Shown: piece by piece, positions 39,689 through 59,900 of the stretch
How the letters are laid out: the number at the start of each line of letters is the position of its first letter
Position numbering within the stretch: the stretch's first letter is position 1
From: Hirudinaria manillensis
Taxonomy: Eukaryota > Annelida > Clitellata > Hirudinida > Hirudinidae
Direction of reading: 5' to 3'
NCBI GenBank assembly: GCA_034509925.1
Contig: CM067534.1
Location: forward strand, 9,804,501-9,868,500
Length of the DNA: 64,000 nt
Notes under the pieces: model-generated
Told to the model about the DNA's origin: nothing
The model's database searches: none
What the model saw: only the letters and a program-made list of their open reading frames with translations
Translations under genes and position numbers: made by a program

Positions 39689-42600
39689 TTAGTGACTCAC
39701 CCCAATCATGTTTTTGGGTATGAAGCCTTCCTTGCCTTCTAAACACCCCCACCACCACCCCTCTTCCCGATCGTCCCCTTTCTGAAGGATGATCAAACCA
39801 TCTCCCATCTTGAATGATAATTCATCGTGGACTTCAGAATTAAAGTCGTGCAAGGCGTAAACAACGCCATCGTTTAGCGTGCCCAAGTCTTCCTCTATCT
39901 CTTTTAAAATTAATATCATTGTCCAATTAAGAACATAGTTCGTTCGAACAAGTCGTACCATTAACTACTTACTTAGCAGATAGTCACGAGTTTCCCGAAA
40001 GCATTCCTCTGCGTCGTCGCACTTGTCCGAAGGAAGTTCCAGGTCGCCGAAGGAAGTTGCAAACACCGAGGCTCCGTTCTCGACGAGGAATGCACAAATT
40101 TTAATGTCGTTGCAAGCAGCTGCACAATGCAGAGGAGTCCTACAAGTTGTCAAAGCAAGACCATTCACATATACATTTGCATTTTATTTATATATTAAAT
40201 CACTTGTTATTTTTATTGTTAAATTTTTCCCTGCCTAAATATTTTGCTGCCCCATTAATGTATTTGAAACCTATTGACTAACAATCAAATTGAGTTAAAG
40301 ATTACACTAAAATTATATGTGATGATTTTGTGATTCATTAACTTCATTTGTCATTGCAACAATAGCCTGTTTCACATATCGTATTTTGACTCATTTAATA
40401 TTTTTTATCATGTTTAATTATACATATGACACACTACCCTAATACACTGCCTGTGATTTGCATGGTACATAACATTCAAAAATGGTTGCATAGCATCAGA
40501 TTTTTGTGAGCCATTTAAGTAGTGTTCCCTCTGAAGGGTGCTTGCGCTTCACTAAACCTTGGGATCATCTTCATTACTATAGAAATGCAACTGACTGAGC
40601 TGATTCATTGCTTGTGGTGCTTTATAAACAACTTATTATTATTATTATCGTTATCATCATCATCATCATTAATATTATTATTATTATCACCATCATCATC
40701 ATTATTGTATGTATCATATCAGAACAACAAAGACTATAGCTAAAATAAATAATAAGCCATATTTATTTCTGTTTGATAAAATAATTAATACCATCCATCA
40801 AGATCTGGAGCATTAATGTCACATCCTTCTTCTATCAGAAAAGTTACAATGTGAAAATGCTCAGCAAATATGGCATAATGGAGGGCAGTCATGCCTTCTT
40901 CATTTGAAATGTTGCTGCTACCAATCTGAGATATAAAGTTATTTTAATAGCTTCACTCAGGTTTTTATACTATCTTATTAGCTTCAAAATGGTATTGGGT
41001 AAAATAGTTATTATCAATTCTGGCTAACATTTTACAGTTGGATGACTAGATAGAAAATTAATAGACCAATAAAAGCGATGGAATTTGTGACGATTACTTA
41101 TTACAAGATGCTTCAATTAAAACAAACTTTATAAATGGCATCCCTGACAACTCCCAATTCACCTTCAACAGCAGCATTGAAAAGTAGAGCGACCGGATCA
41201 AACGTCACTTTTTTGTCAGAAGGAGCCGTTGTCTTACTGGGCTGCCTCATTCTAAGATTACCTTTCAAACCTCCTCTCCTTGGGGACTTGAGAACAATAA
41301 AACTATTGTGATCTGACATGAGCTCTAATTGATGGCTCCATCTCTTTGGTCCAATAGAAATGAATTCATTTTCTTCGGACAAATCTCCTAGGGAAACTTG
41401 TCGTCGCACAGGGACGATCACCTTGACAGAGGAGTTTGCATTTTCTTTCTCTTTTGTATTACATTGTCCAATGATTTCATTACAATCGTCCAATTCGTCA
41501 TTGCAATGATTCAGAATGCGATAGCTATCGAGGTTCCCGGCATCTTCTGTCTCTGCTCTAACCCTAACCGAGCGCGTCTCATGAAAGATTTCTTTGTTAA
41601 TGGCATAAATAGAGCTAGACTCGTGGCCTTGGCAATCATCCATCCGAAGAACGACAGGAGGTTTTTCTGATATTTTTGTAGAATAATGACGATCGCCATC
41701 CTGTCGTGCTGTATCCCCAGGTGCATTTGAAACATTTTCTTTTGTATTGCTTGATTTTATTGACCTTATTGCAGAATTATCCATATGACAATTAATCAGA
41801 TTCATGTTATGCTTAAGTTCTTCACATCCAAGCCCAATTTTAGAAGTTCCTTCTAGCGAGTTAATTTCAGATGGTCGGCATGGTGGATCAATAATGAATA
41901 TTTCCTCTTCTGAATCCATGTTTTGAGATAATTTATAGGAAGTCATTATTTTCTGTGATGATTCCAAAGAATTTGAGATAGGGTCATTGCCAGGATGTTT
42001 GCTTTGGATATTTCTAGAGATGCCTTCAATCAGGTTTGAGAATTTGTTGGGCAAATATACTGCAATGTTTGGAGATTCATCTCTTTTTATTATGATCTGC
42101 ATAATATGACTAGGCTTACATTTTGAATGTTTTGAAGCTTCACTTGTTTTTGCATTCAGCTCTTGATGTTCATTCTTATCCAGAAGCTTCACTCTACCAT
42201 CTTTCATCTTCTTTGCATGCTCCAAGTAATTGCTTTCCAGATGCTTTGGTTATTAAATTAAATATTTTAAATTCAATAGCAAACAGGAAGTAATTTTTGG
42301 TTTAAAGTTTAAATCTCATTTTACATCTTTGTAAGCAGAAATGTGAAAAATTATTTTTAATCTTAGTATTTTACTTGTGTTGCAAAAGAGATGGTGGTTT
42401 GTTTCTGAAGCTCTTCTTTCTGGTGCTTTAACATATTGTTCCATTTTTTCAAATTCTCTAAATTAGAGCATAATACATCAAGCTCTTCCTTTTTTGAAAC
42501 TAACTTTGAGTTACTCATCTTGATTTGCTCATGCAATGATGCCAACTTCAATCCTAAAAATAGTCTGTAATTTGAGAAAAAAAAATTTGAGCATAATCCA

Positions 42601-42862
42601 GACACAAGTTACCTGATATTATATTAGATTTAGATTTGGCTTGGACGTTTCTCCTAATCTCTAATAAACTGGATTTTAACTTATTTTTGTCTTCTATACT
42701 TCCAATCAACTGCCTTAACCATGTTTCAAGTTCTAAAGATTTAAGCTTCAATTTGGCATTCCGAGTCCGGAGGTGTTTCACATTAGTCTCGTGACTTTCG
42801 ACCTGAAAAGCACTCGAGTTGACAGCTTTAGTCAAATCGCCGAGATCCTCTTGCAAAGACAT
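39689..42862 (-). CDS. PPP1R13: ASPP-family protein (apoptosis-stimulating of p53 / PPP1R13)
   Basis: Six exons in frame (42613-42862, 42375-42553, 41128-42243, 40792-40925, 39973-40139, 39689-39900) give 685 residues. Residues 1-143 are coiled coil. The large third exon is Ser/Asn rich and disordered, ending in KKVTFDPVALLFNAAVEGE, which matches the ASPP segment before the ankyrin repeats; KVTF fits the RVxF-type PP1 docking motif (RVKF in ASPP2). Ankyrin repeats follow (GMTALHYAIFAEH, WTPLHCAAACND), then an SH3 domain with VVYALHDF, DELSFKMGD, WWWGCLEGKEGFIPKN. In mammals ankyrin-SH3 binds p53 and, with PP1, localises to cell junctions. The C-terminus IGVSH is short and contains a possible donor, so one more exon may exist. 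No ubiquitin-like N-terminal domain was seen. Confidence 0.92.
40634..40707. repeat. Imperfect ATT/ATC microsatellite
   Basis: A mixed (ATT/ATC/CAT)n stretch in the intron between the two ankyrin-encoding exons of the ASPP gene. It gives a spurious Leu/Ser-rich ORF on the plus strand. Confidence 0.85.
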
Positions 42863-43739
42863 GGGTTATATTTAAATCCGGAACATTTCTAATAAGAAAC
42901 CAATATTTACAACTGCCCGACAAATGGCTAAAACTACAATTTGCAACGTATCTAGAAACAAGAGAGTAACCGACTTTTCAATCTCGTACAAGAAAATCAA
43001 AGCGAGCCTTTACGTGGCCGCCGCAATTCCAAGATAAACATTTGATTAGAGGTAATTAGGTACGTGAAACGTAAAAATACCCCCCCCCCCCACTAAAACA
43101 TTTAGGGAATTGTCGTTTAAAGAATTTCACCTAATAAATTTAATAAATAAATCATTTACATATGCTTAAAGACTTAAAGATAAATTTTTACATACAAAAT
43201 AATTTAATTTTTTAAATAAACTATCACTACAGATACATGTTGCAAAATTAATTTTTATTTGATTTAAATCCCCTGCACATTCAAGATTATTTTGGTTAAT
43301 AAAAGTCGGTTATTTTAGTAAGAAATAATTAACTGGGTTTTTTTTTATAGTGGCGGCGTTTATCAAGGTATGCTAGGTATACCTTAAATAATAATAATTT
43401 ATAATATTATTATTATTATTATTTGTGTAGTTACTAAAAATGTTTAATGTTAAAAGAATCTAAATTTAATTACACATTCTAACCTGGCCATAATTTTCTA
43501 ATTAATTTCAATTTTTTATTAAAAAAGCAAATGATATTTTTGTGTGTCAATAATTATATTATACGATAACGAATTTTGATATAATTAAATTACACAAAAT
43601 AATTAATATTAAAAACTATGCATTGCTGCACTAGTTATGCGCTATCTATTGAACGTACCCTTTGTATAATACTCCAACAATACTGCTGTTTTGGGCCTCC
43701 GATTTTTCTGTTGTTGGTTTCTCTGTGGTGTGTAAAGAA
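42863..43739. promoter_or_regulatory. Divergent promoter region, ASPP / RAB1
   Basis: Initiator codons of ASPP (minus) and RAB1 (plus) are 877 bp apart. The stretch contains an 11-12 bp poly-C run at about 43080 and a short ATT microsatellite at about 43408. No other coding exon is seen. Confidence 0.5.
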
Positions 43740-45353
<1,614 letters not shown>

Positions 45354-47207
45354 GTTTGTGACAATAGAGACTCGTGGTCTGAAATACACAGAGTTTAAGT
45401 CTACTTGCCAAGAGAGTAAAGGGAAGTTAGCTATGATGAATGTGGGCTTTACTTAAACTAAAAATTTTGTGCCTGGATGACTGGCTAATTGTGCTTGAGT
45501 TTGGTTGTGATGGAACTCTTCAGGCATTTGCTCGTTCATGTTTTGTGGTCCTCGTGTTTCGACGTCGCACGTCGTGCCGAGTTCATTTTGCAGTTTTGTT
45601 TCTTGAATCGATTGAATGAAATGTTCAATTCTTATATTGATTAAAAGAGTGCCTGGATGACAATTTGTGGTCCAGATATCTTTATTTTGTGGGGAAGGTC
45701 TGTGTCTTGCATGTCTCTGCAAACGTTTTGCAGATTTGAGGTTGTTCCATTGTTACTACGATTTGTGGGCCCTTTAACATGGAGAGTGTGTGTATCCAAC
45801 TGTTGTTTGTTGAGAAGCCTATGTTAACATTAAATTACTAAATTGGTGTGATTGGCCTCTGTTTGGCAATTGTGATTTTTGATGCTATGCTGCTGTTGTG
45901 ATTTTTCTCTTCATCGATTTTAAATTTGTAACCATTAAACTCATAGGCTTAATGTTTAATGACCACCAGATTCTGTTTGTTCTTTGAAATGATAAGTTGC
46001 CTGACATCATTAGCTTAGGAAAGACAGTCATGGCCATGATCAAGTGCTGCACACATGTAGCATCTGATGTAAAACCTAGTTTAGTTTAGAGTTAAAGTAG
46101 CTGGAGTTTTGCGATTGTATGTGCGTCAAATTTAGGGGTATACCTGGGTATCGTCATTCTCTGCTTATGGTCTTTAGATAATTGGCTGGGGTGAGTTAAT
46201 TAATTTAAAATAGATAAATAGCCTTTAACATGACTAGGGACGTGGTTTTCTGCAAATCCAAAAAGTAGGAGATAGCTCAGAGATTAAATCGTTTTTATTT
46301 TTCAAATAAAGTGTAAAACTTGAAGGATCGTTGTAAATGTAGGTTGCGTCGTACTGCTTGCGACTTTTATGGTTACTTTGTAGCGATGTGGTTGGCTTGC
46401 TCTTGAAAAAGGCGCGCCACTAGGGAAAGTTTTACCTGCTGGTTATGGAGACTTTGGCAGGTGGTTTGGGAGCATTCTTTGGGTAAGGGCCTGGAACTGG
46501 GGGAGTCAGGCCGGCACTAGCCTTGCAACTGGGTGCTCTGCTGGTGAGAGTGGGCAACTGCTTATGTTGCCGGAGGAGGTGGGTCATTTCACCGCGGGAG
46601 AGATTGGGCTCCGTTGGTGCTGCACTGTGGTTCTATAACTTTCATTTTAGCCGGTTTTATTTATTTCTGTACGTCATTGAATTTGTTCGTTTTTTTTACC
46701 TTTGAACTCCAGAAACGCGTTACGTATAAGAATTTAGGAAAGTAAAAACTTCAAAAGAGTGTCCGTGTCTTAGAAACCTTGGAGTTGCCTCTCGTGGCTA
46801 AGATAGAAAGAATGCGCGTTGCGTAGTAGGCAGCTCCCATCAATCTCTTCGTATCGAGACACCACCTCAATCCGGCTCCCGAGCTTCTGCTCTTTGTGAA
46901 ATTTGCCAACACGAAAACATTAGCCTTTTTATCAGACGCAACTCCGGCTGTAATAAAGCACGAAGTAAACACAACTTTGCCTCGCGTACGCGCCTTGTGT
47001 GATTTCTCTTGGATATTTTTATGCCATTACATTTTCAAAGGAACATCCACCACTCAACGCGTCTGGATGTTCGTGTTTCATATGCTGCTTCAACCAGTTC
47101 CAATGTGTTGATGTTTCATTTGCAAGATGCATCTAGGAAGGATTGGAAAATAGTTCCGCTAGTATTTCTCTGAGTCCGGAAGGACGTGATAATTTAGGTT
47201 AAAAGAT
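45354..47207. other. Spacer between RAB1 and BCL11
   Basis: No coding exon recognised. The first part is RAB1 3' UTR. A comparatively GC-rich patch at about 46390-46620 may be the BCL11 promoter or 5' UTR. ORFs here have no family features. Confidence 0.45.
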
Positions 47208-51853
<4,646 letters not shown>

Positions 51854-53982
51854 GACTAAATACGTACTTGCGCGGTCTTTACCATATGGAGTTTATTTTA
51901 AACAATTCGCTTCTCCTTACTGCCACTGCTTTTGATGTGCAACGGGCGATGTTTATCTTGCAGCGCCTCATGATTTAAAGAATTTGAACCAGGATGGTGT
52001 TTTCAAGGCTCTGTTTTTATGACTAGATATCCCTCGCGTCTTTCTAATGGTCTTGATTAAGATTCGATTAAAAATCACGTGGAATTAATTCGACGGACAG
52101 GACAAGATCGATATCTTCTCGTTCTTATCATCCACTTAGTGTATTATATTAGCTCTTCTCGTTGTACTTCATGTGGGAAGATGGTTCCTAACGATGTGGC
52201 CTCGAAGCACCAACTGCCCCAAATACTCAAAGAACAATGCGGCGGTTTCTCTTTCAAGGACTTTGTTCGTTTTTCCAGTCTGTTTTATCGCCAACGTCTG
52301 CAAAACAAGTTCACAAGGGAAAGAGAGATAAAAATGATCCTCGAGGATGTTATCCCACTTCGCTCTTCAGAAATTCGTTTGTGCCTGATGAATTCATCGC
52401 AATCGTTTTCGATACATTCACTTCAATGCCTTGCAGTCTCCATTATTCTCAAGCAAAGCTATTTTGCATCGTAACCTCCTTAAGATCAGCGAACATCGCC
52501 ATCGGTGTTTTTCACCGATCAACAGTGCTTGAGAACATTTAAGTAAAGTTCCATGATCGCAACTAACCTCTCCATCCAAATTATGGAAACCCAACTTGAA
52601 AACTGCCTGCAACGAACTCCACGAACCCAGTGAACTGTTCCCGTAATTATTTAAATTTACACTTAGTATGCTTTACAGGGTGCCGTAAATAAACGCGTCT
52701 TCTGAGAATCAAGCATTGATTTCATCAAAAACTTTCCGGACATTAGAGCCAAAAAGAGCTCAACGGCGGTATTATTTAAGCAGATCAACGGTGTCACAAG
52801 AAGCTTCCATCGCACATGCACCACCCCAAGCAAACCCCGGAGAGCAGTAAATACAGGTCGCATGGAATTCACACCACGACTCGACAAGTCCCAAAACGAA
52901 CACCGTTTAAATTCCATTTTCATTTCGCTTATTGGAGCTATGGTACCTCTACGACTCTAGCACCTAGATCACTCGATCACTAAACGAAACATTACGAGCA
53001 AAAGGGCAGTTGGTGCATGCGCACAAACGTCCGTTCACGAATTTTGATTGTGGTAAATTACCTCTGAAATAACATTAATCAATACGCCAGTTTAACGAAA
53101 CCATTACGTCCGATCGGTACGACCTTAGCAGTCGGAAGCTGAATGTAATACTGAATCCTAAACAAGCCCAGCAGATAGTTACACACTTAAGATAATGGTG
53201 CAGCAATATATGCGTTTATCTAAGGACAAAATAATAGAAAATATTTGATTCGGAACATAATAAATCTTCGACAATAAGCTGCAACCTGGAGTTCTTGACT
53301 GGAAATGTAAAGCGACAGAGAACAATTCACTCGCGCTCGTCACAAAAGGCACAACATCAAACCACGGAAGGTTGACACAAGGTCAAGATGCGAAACTCTA
53401 CAAAAACAATTAAGCAGTTAACGGTATCGATCGAACGACGCAGCCTCGTAACGGCAAATCTACGTAAGCTACAAGCGATTATACAGAACAAAGTGGTGGG
53501 TTGAAAAGTGAGAAGGAAGTGCGCTCTTCAAATGTTCAAATGGCGTGCAATGGCATATTTATTTAAAATAAAAGACAAAACACGGTTCCTAAATTTTTAT
53601 CTAACTCCGAATTATTCCGTTCGACGCGAGGTCTTCGTCTCTCTCCCACGTATCATGACAGGTCTCTGAAATAATTCGAGAGAAATGATTATTCAAGCGA
53701 CGAGGCTTATTTCTTAAAATTCTGCCAGTTATTTCCGTCAAGCGGCTTGAGCGTCGACCATGAGGCATCGACAAAACAAATAAAGGCAGGCACTAAACAA
53801 ATAACTGCATTATCATATAATAAATCTGATTAGCAAAGCTAAAGAAATCCTCTAGGCCAGAAATCAACAAAGGTTAAACATCATAAACAGAAAGCTGATC
53901 AAATCGAAGAAATAACGTTAAGCAGAACAAATGCCTGAACAAAACACAAATCAAGCGACTACTGACATGCTTCGATTTACAA
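51854..53982. other. Convergent spacer between BCL11 and beta-spectrin 3' ends
   Basis: Two moderate ORFs occur (plus strand 52079-52474; minus strand 52663-52923), but neither has a recognisable domain or splice-supported extension. The stretch probably consists of the 3' UTRs of the two flanking genes. Confidence 0.45.
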
Positions 53983-56900
53983 TTACTTTTTCTTGCTCAG
54001 CGTAAAGAATCCCCGCTTCTTTGGCTCCTCCGCTTTCGAATCGACGGCAGACGGCAGCGTTTGCGACCTGGTAGGGTGAGAGGCGCCCGCGTCGGTTCCG
54101 GACGCCGCGTTTACTTTGCGAATCCAGTCGTTCATTTCGTCCTGGATCGTGAACGTCAGAATGGTCAACAAATATCGTACGAAGATAAATTATTTTTAAA
54201 CAAAACTTTTAATTTGAATCGTGCCGAAAATTCACGTTCGAAATAATTCTGAAACGATGTTTAGTCACCTCGTCTTTGCATTGGAAAAGGTAATCTGCTC
54301 CGGACGTAAATTTGAGGTGGAAGACGTTCGGTCTCTTGTTGTAGTCGGTAGCGGTCGAAGCAGAAGCACCGTCCAGCTCCAGCGGAGACTCGTGGTGGAA
54401 ATACGTTTTCGGGTCCTAAATCGATTAATCGTATATAGATAAACGACCGGGCGGAGAGTAAATTCAACGATGCGAACGCTTTAACAGTTGCAAATAAAAA
54501 TAATATACTTACAGCTTTAGCGTGTTTCTGGTCTTTGTAAAATGACAATATCTTGTTGGCAAGCACAACATACACCTTTTCCCAAGACCTATCAAGAAAA
54601 CAAATATAATAATAGTTAAAAATAAAGGTTAAATTAAAAAACCTTCATAGCCATATTTGAAGAGCACCATCTGGTTCTAATGGAATTCCTTCCAAAGACA
54701 GTAACAAACAACATATGTAGAAATCAAACTACCTATTCGAAGCTCTCTTTGTGGTGTTCTCCCACAAATGTTTGCGAGAAAGCAAGCTCTCGTGGCTGAC
54801 TTGTTCGGCAATTATTTTCGGCGCTACAAAACAAATACATTTGTTACGATTTCAAATTCTTAATTTCTTCCATTCCTGAATTCAAGTTAAATTCTAGAAA
54901 TAAGTTGTGTAACTGTTATCAAAGAATCTTCAAAGATAAAGAGTAAAATGTATGAAAGGGTGCTCTCAGAATAATGGATTTTTGACTTGATAAACAAACT
55001 GGTTAACTGAGACAAAATCAACAGAAAGCCTGACTTTCCAGCAATAAACTGAAAATAATGTCAAAAGTGGAAACATAAAGAAACCAAAACTGCTTTGATG
55101 GTCGAGAACGTACGTAGGAACCCACTAACCGCCAGCCGACGGCGAAGCTGGTTCGTCGAGTTTGGAGGAAGCCGCCGAGGGCAAAACTTCTGTCGGATCG
55201 GAAGCATCGAGAAGGGGAGTCGATTTGTTAAAATTAATAGTTAACACGAGACTTTTTGGCAAGTGTTAAACAAATAAAAAGGAAGCTAAAATCACGCTCG
55301 CATTGCAAGGGAATAAAATTCTTAACGTCTCGACCGTTGCGTTCTCTACAAAACATGAAATCCAACCTTCGACTTTTTGCGCTTCTACGGTCTGGACCGT
55401 GACGGGTTCCCGTTCCTCTACGGGAGACGGAACGGGCTCTGGCGTCGGAGGTTTTCTTAAACGAATTGCAACGATAAACCATGTGCCGAATCAAAGGCCA
55501 TATTGCTTTTCTGCAAGGAGGGTTAAAACTAACTTTGGTTCTTCAGGAGGTAGAAATTCCCGGATATAAACCTGCTTGAACGAAGCAGGTAGCGGTGGAG
55601 GACTTGCTTCGGGATGCTGTTGGAGGTACTCTTCTCTCTTCCTCTTCTGAGCATCTCTCAGCTCCAGCTATTTGCAAAAGACTAAAGGCATTACAAGGAG
55701 AGAAAAATGATTGAAGACAGGATAATAAACCAATCAATGAAACGAGTACTAGAAAGATACAAAGCACATCATTTTCATGTTTCAGGCAAATTGATGGTCT
55801 ATAAACTCAGCAGCTCCTTAACACAATTTATAGGAATGAGAAAAATAGTTTTAAAAACTGTTTCATTTGCAAAAAATGCTAGAAGGACAAGCCTCGTACC
55901 GTAGTTAGTCTTTCGAGAGCTGCAAATCTTTCCTCTTGGGTAGCTGCTGCCTTTTCAAATGACTCGTGTTTTTTAAGGAGAGATTCGACAGCATCGAGTG
56001 TCTCCCCAAACTCTTGGCTGTTCACGTAAGGCTCGTGGGCAGCCAGCCAAGAATCAGCAACAGTAGCATCCCTAGCAAACTGGTACACCTCCAATACTGA
56101 AGAACAAATCGACGGGAAAAAATGAACGTACACGAAATTACAGTACATCGATACCCGACATACAAGAATTTTAACTGACTTAAATAAATCCAAGATGGCA
56201 ATAAGTTTGACTTTATAATACTTTTTAAACGCATATCCCATCTTTATGCTGCCAATATAATTCACTCACTGAGTTGAAGATACTCCCATTTATCCTTCCA
56301 TTGGTCCATCATATCACCCCTTTGAACTGCTAACTGATACAATTTTTCTCTTACCTAATAAGAAAAAACAGAAATTAATGAAAATCATGGAAAGAGTTAG
56401 AATTTCCATGAAGAAACGAACTTCTGGTGATCTGAGGTGTTTCCTCGACAGAAGGTCTTTCCCGAGATTGACGCATATGGCAAAGTTCTCGTCTCTGGCG
56501 TCGATCTCCGCTTTCAAACTCTGATGATTGCTCATTAATAGTTCGACACCTGATACATCTCTGAAAAGATTGATGAATTAAAGTTTGAATTTTCAGTCTA
56601 TAAGAGCTTCTGCTTCTAATTGAAAAACTTAAAGTCTCTTTGCCTTGGTTTTTCCTGCGACGTGGTCTGCCTTGACATGTCATTCATCCAGTTAGTAAGG
56701 TCCCTTGCCATGCCAAAAAATCTGATGGGAAAAGAAACTTTTCAGATACAAATACCTTGCTTTATCTAACTCCATAGCAACTCATACAAACCTATACAAA
56801 TCATTAGAATCCCCTAAAGAAGCTTTTCTCTGGTCAGCTTTGAGCTGCAACTTCCTCCATGCATTGACGACGTCCATTTCGTGTTGTTGTATTTCGCGGG

Positions 56901-59900
56901 CCTTCTCTCCCGAGTATGCGACGATCAATTGTGCTGCTTCTTCTTGTACTTGTTGAACCTACAAAGAAAACAAACCGACGACTCGAAGATATCACCTCGG
57001 AACATAGAAATGAAAAAGCACCGAATCTCGACCTGGTAGCAGAGAGCAACGAGTTCATGTTCGAAAGTTGCGTGCCTCCTCTGGAGAGCCGCAGTCGACT
57101 GAGGATCTCTTCCGACGTCGTCGAGAATCAGTAATTCCTTCTCCTAATAATTTGAGATTTCATCAAATAAAGAATAACCAAGTATAAAGGAATTATATGG
57201 AAGAGTAACCAGACTAACATGAATGCGATCCAGAGTTTCCTTGCAGTCGTTGAAAAATTTAAACAATTCCCAGGAAGCTTGAAGCATTTGAGTCCTGGTA
57301 TCCATTAGCTCGAGAAGATCGGTCCAAGATTCGTTTATTCCGTCCTTCCATTCTGCAATCGTCGCTGCATCCGTGTGTCCGGCGTGGATCAACTGATCGC
57401 AAGTCTCGTTCACCGCAGCCACTCTCTCCTGACCGACGGCTTCTGTATCTCGAGCAAACTCTTTGAACCTATCCCTCAGCATCTGCGTCAGTCAACAAAA
57501 CTATCGATAAATAAATCTATAAATAGATAGGACACCACAAATGATAACGCGAATGGGAACTAGAAACTCACCGTGACGTGTTCGAAATCTTGACCGAGCT
57601 CGTGCGAGCCCGCGACTACCTCTCGCTCTGCAATCCACTGCTCTATGTCTTCGATGTCTCTATTCAGCGTGTACAGTTTCAGAACCTCGTCCAGCTTCAT
57701 TTTCCTGTCTCCTGCCAAATCCTTCAAGCTTGCGTACAGCTTGTCGACTTGGGCTTGTTTCACGGCAATGGCGTCGCCATCCGGATGTTTATTATCGATG
57801 AGATATCTGCTCCTTTCCGACAGTTGCCTGATGGTGTCGGCATAGTCTTCGATGGTTTTCTCGACGTTGGCGTGTTTCTTGATCATGTTGCCGGCTCCGT
57901 TCTCGTCCTTTGCCCTCTCGTCCGATATCATGTATAGTTCTTGCTCTCCCATCCAAGCTTCACATTCCGCAGCATCGAAAAAGTACTGAAACAAGACGGC
58001 AAGTGACGATCAAATTAAAACAACTAAAAAATTTCGAACACTAATCTAGACTCGTTTTCTCAGCAAAGTTCTCACTTGTTGAGCCTGTTCAGAAAGAGCC
58101 AGTCTGTTCTTTCTCTGCTCCACTGCTTCTTGGAGTTCAGTCCATTTGGCATTGAGTTCTGCTATAAGTTGGTTGAATTCGTCGGCCTGAGGATGCCCCT
58201 CTTCGATGAGACCGAGTCCGTTGTCTACTACGGCAATTATCGACGGCTCGTGGCTGTCTATCTCGTTCCTCAGTGATTTATTTTTTGATTGAAGCATTTG
58301 GACACTGCAAAATTGAAATGGTTTGGATGGGAATGATGAAATAGATATATAAATATTAATGTTTTCAAATTAAATTAATAATCAAATAATCAAAGAAATG
58401 AAATTCTTGATCACCAAATACTAAGAAATAAAACCTGAGCAATGAGTTGCCATAGTTGGTGGATTTGGCTCGTGCGAGGCGCTCTGCTATCCAAATCTTC
58501 TCATCTTCTACATCTCTCAAGAACTGGTGCACTCTCTTGACTCTGTTCAATTTTTCCCTTCTCTCCATCAACGGTTGCAGCATTTTCCGGAATCTGACAA
58601 ATACAGATTCTCATAAAAAAATGCACTGCCATTTGCTTTCTTTATAAAATATCTGAGATGCTTTACCTATCTTCAACTCTTGCCTTTTTCTGAGCAAGTT
58701 CTTCTGATTTATTGGGATCAATGTCTCTCAGATATGGAGCTTGAGACTCTAAAGCCTTGACTTGTTCCTCCTTTAGTTTCAATTGGCTTTCGAGAATCTA
58801 AAAAGTCAGTTGACATCTATCAGTTGTGGAAATCTTTACATTTACTTGAAATGCTGCTTCAGAAACGATACATTTATTCATGATAGGCTTACATTTTGTT
58901 TCTGTACTAGAAGATTGACAGTGGTCAAGTCATGACCAACATCCTCTGTAACGATCTGTGACTCTATCTCCGTTATCCAGCCGTCTATATCGTCGCAACT
59001 TTGCTCGTACAAGAGCGGTCTGTTGGCATCGAAAAGCTTTTGGCCCTTGACAGAAACGGTCTCCTGGAGTTCTGAAAACTGTTGACTTAGTTCGTCCAGT
59101 TTTGGGGTGACTTCCTTTAAGAAGAAAAGATTTTTATTAATGTTCCAGGTACAAATCATTAATGGGTTATATCCAAAATCGTATAAAGTCGAAACCTTGG
59201 CAAGTTCGGGCTTTTCCTCTATAAGTTTCTGTCCATCTCTGATAAGCTTTTCCAACTGATCTTTGTTTGACTTGATTTCAAGCTCAAAAGCTTGATGCCT
59301 CATGTACTTGCTGTGGATATTCTTAGCATCCCTATAGGTATCATCTTGAGCTGCAATTGACTTTTCTCCAAGCCAATCAGTTAGTTCATCACAATCCTGC
59401 AAAAATTTCTGAAGGTCTCTGAAATCTGTCAACTTGTCCAATTTTTCGTCTGCCCTTTGACGGTTCGAATCCCTCCTGCAAAATACGTCATCGATTGGTC
59501 ACTTCCAGAAAAGTGTCGAAATGAAAATTTAATCGGACCTTTCTTTCAGTGCCGAGGTTTTCTTCTTGATTTTATCGGATGCAAAGTGATTGGAATCGAT
59601 GAGACGATTGGCAAAGTTCTGGATGTTATTAATCTTTTCGTCATTAGCATCCATGGTCTTGATGTAAGCCTCCACCTGTCTGATTTGGTTGTCGACTGCA
59701 TCCGGAGTAAGCTGCATTTAAAAAACGGTCGGTTATATTCGAGAACGAATGTAACGAATAAAGGAACGTGAAATAAACGAGTCGGACGAATAACCTGTCG
59801 AGCAACACTCGGAGTGGCCTGAAAAGAAATAATTTAATTTTTATAAATATGGAAAAGAATCAATGAGCCACCCCTCGATGGCCAATTTTAAAAAGCACTA

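Noticed and set aside
52663..52923. Minus-strand ORF considered as a retroelement remnant.
   Set aside because: No reverse transcriptase, integrase or protease motif can be recognised.
59455..59475. A GGTTCGAATCC string resembling a tRNA B-box.
   Set aside because: It lies in beta-spectrin coding sequence and no A-box or cloverleaf can be drawn around it.
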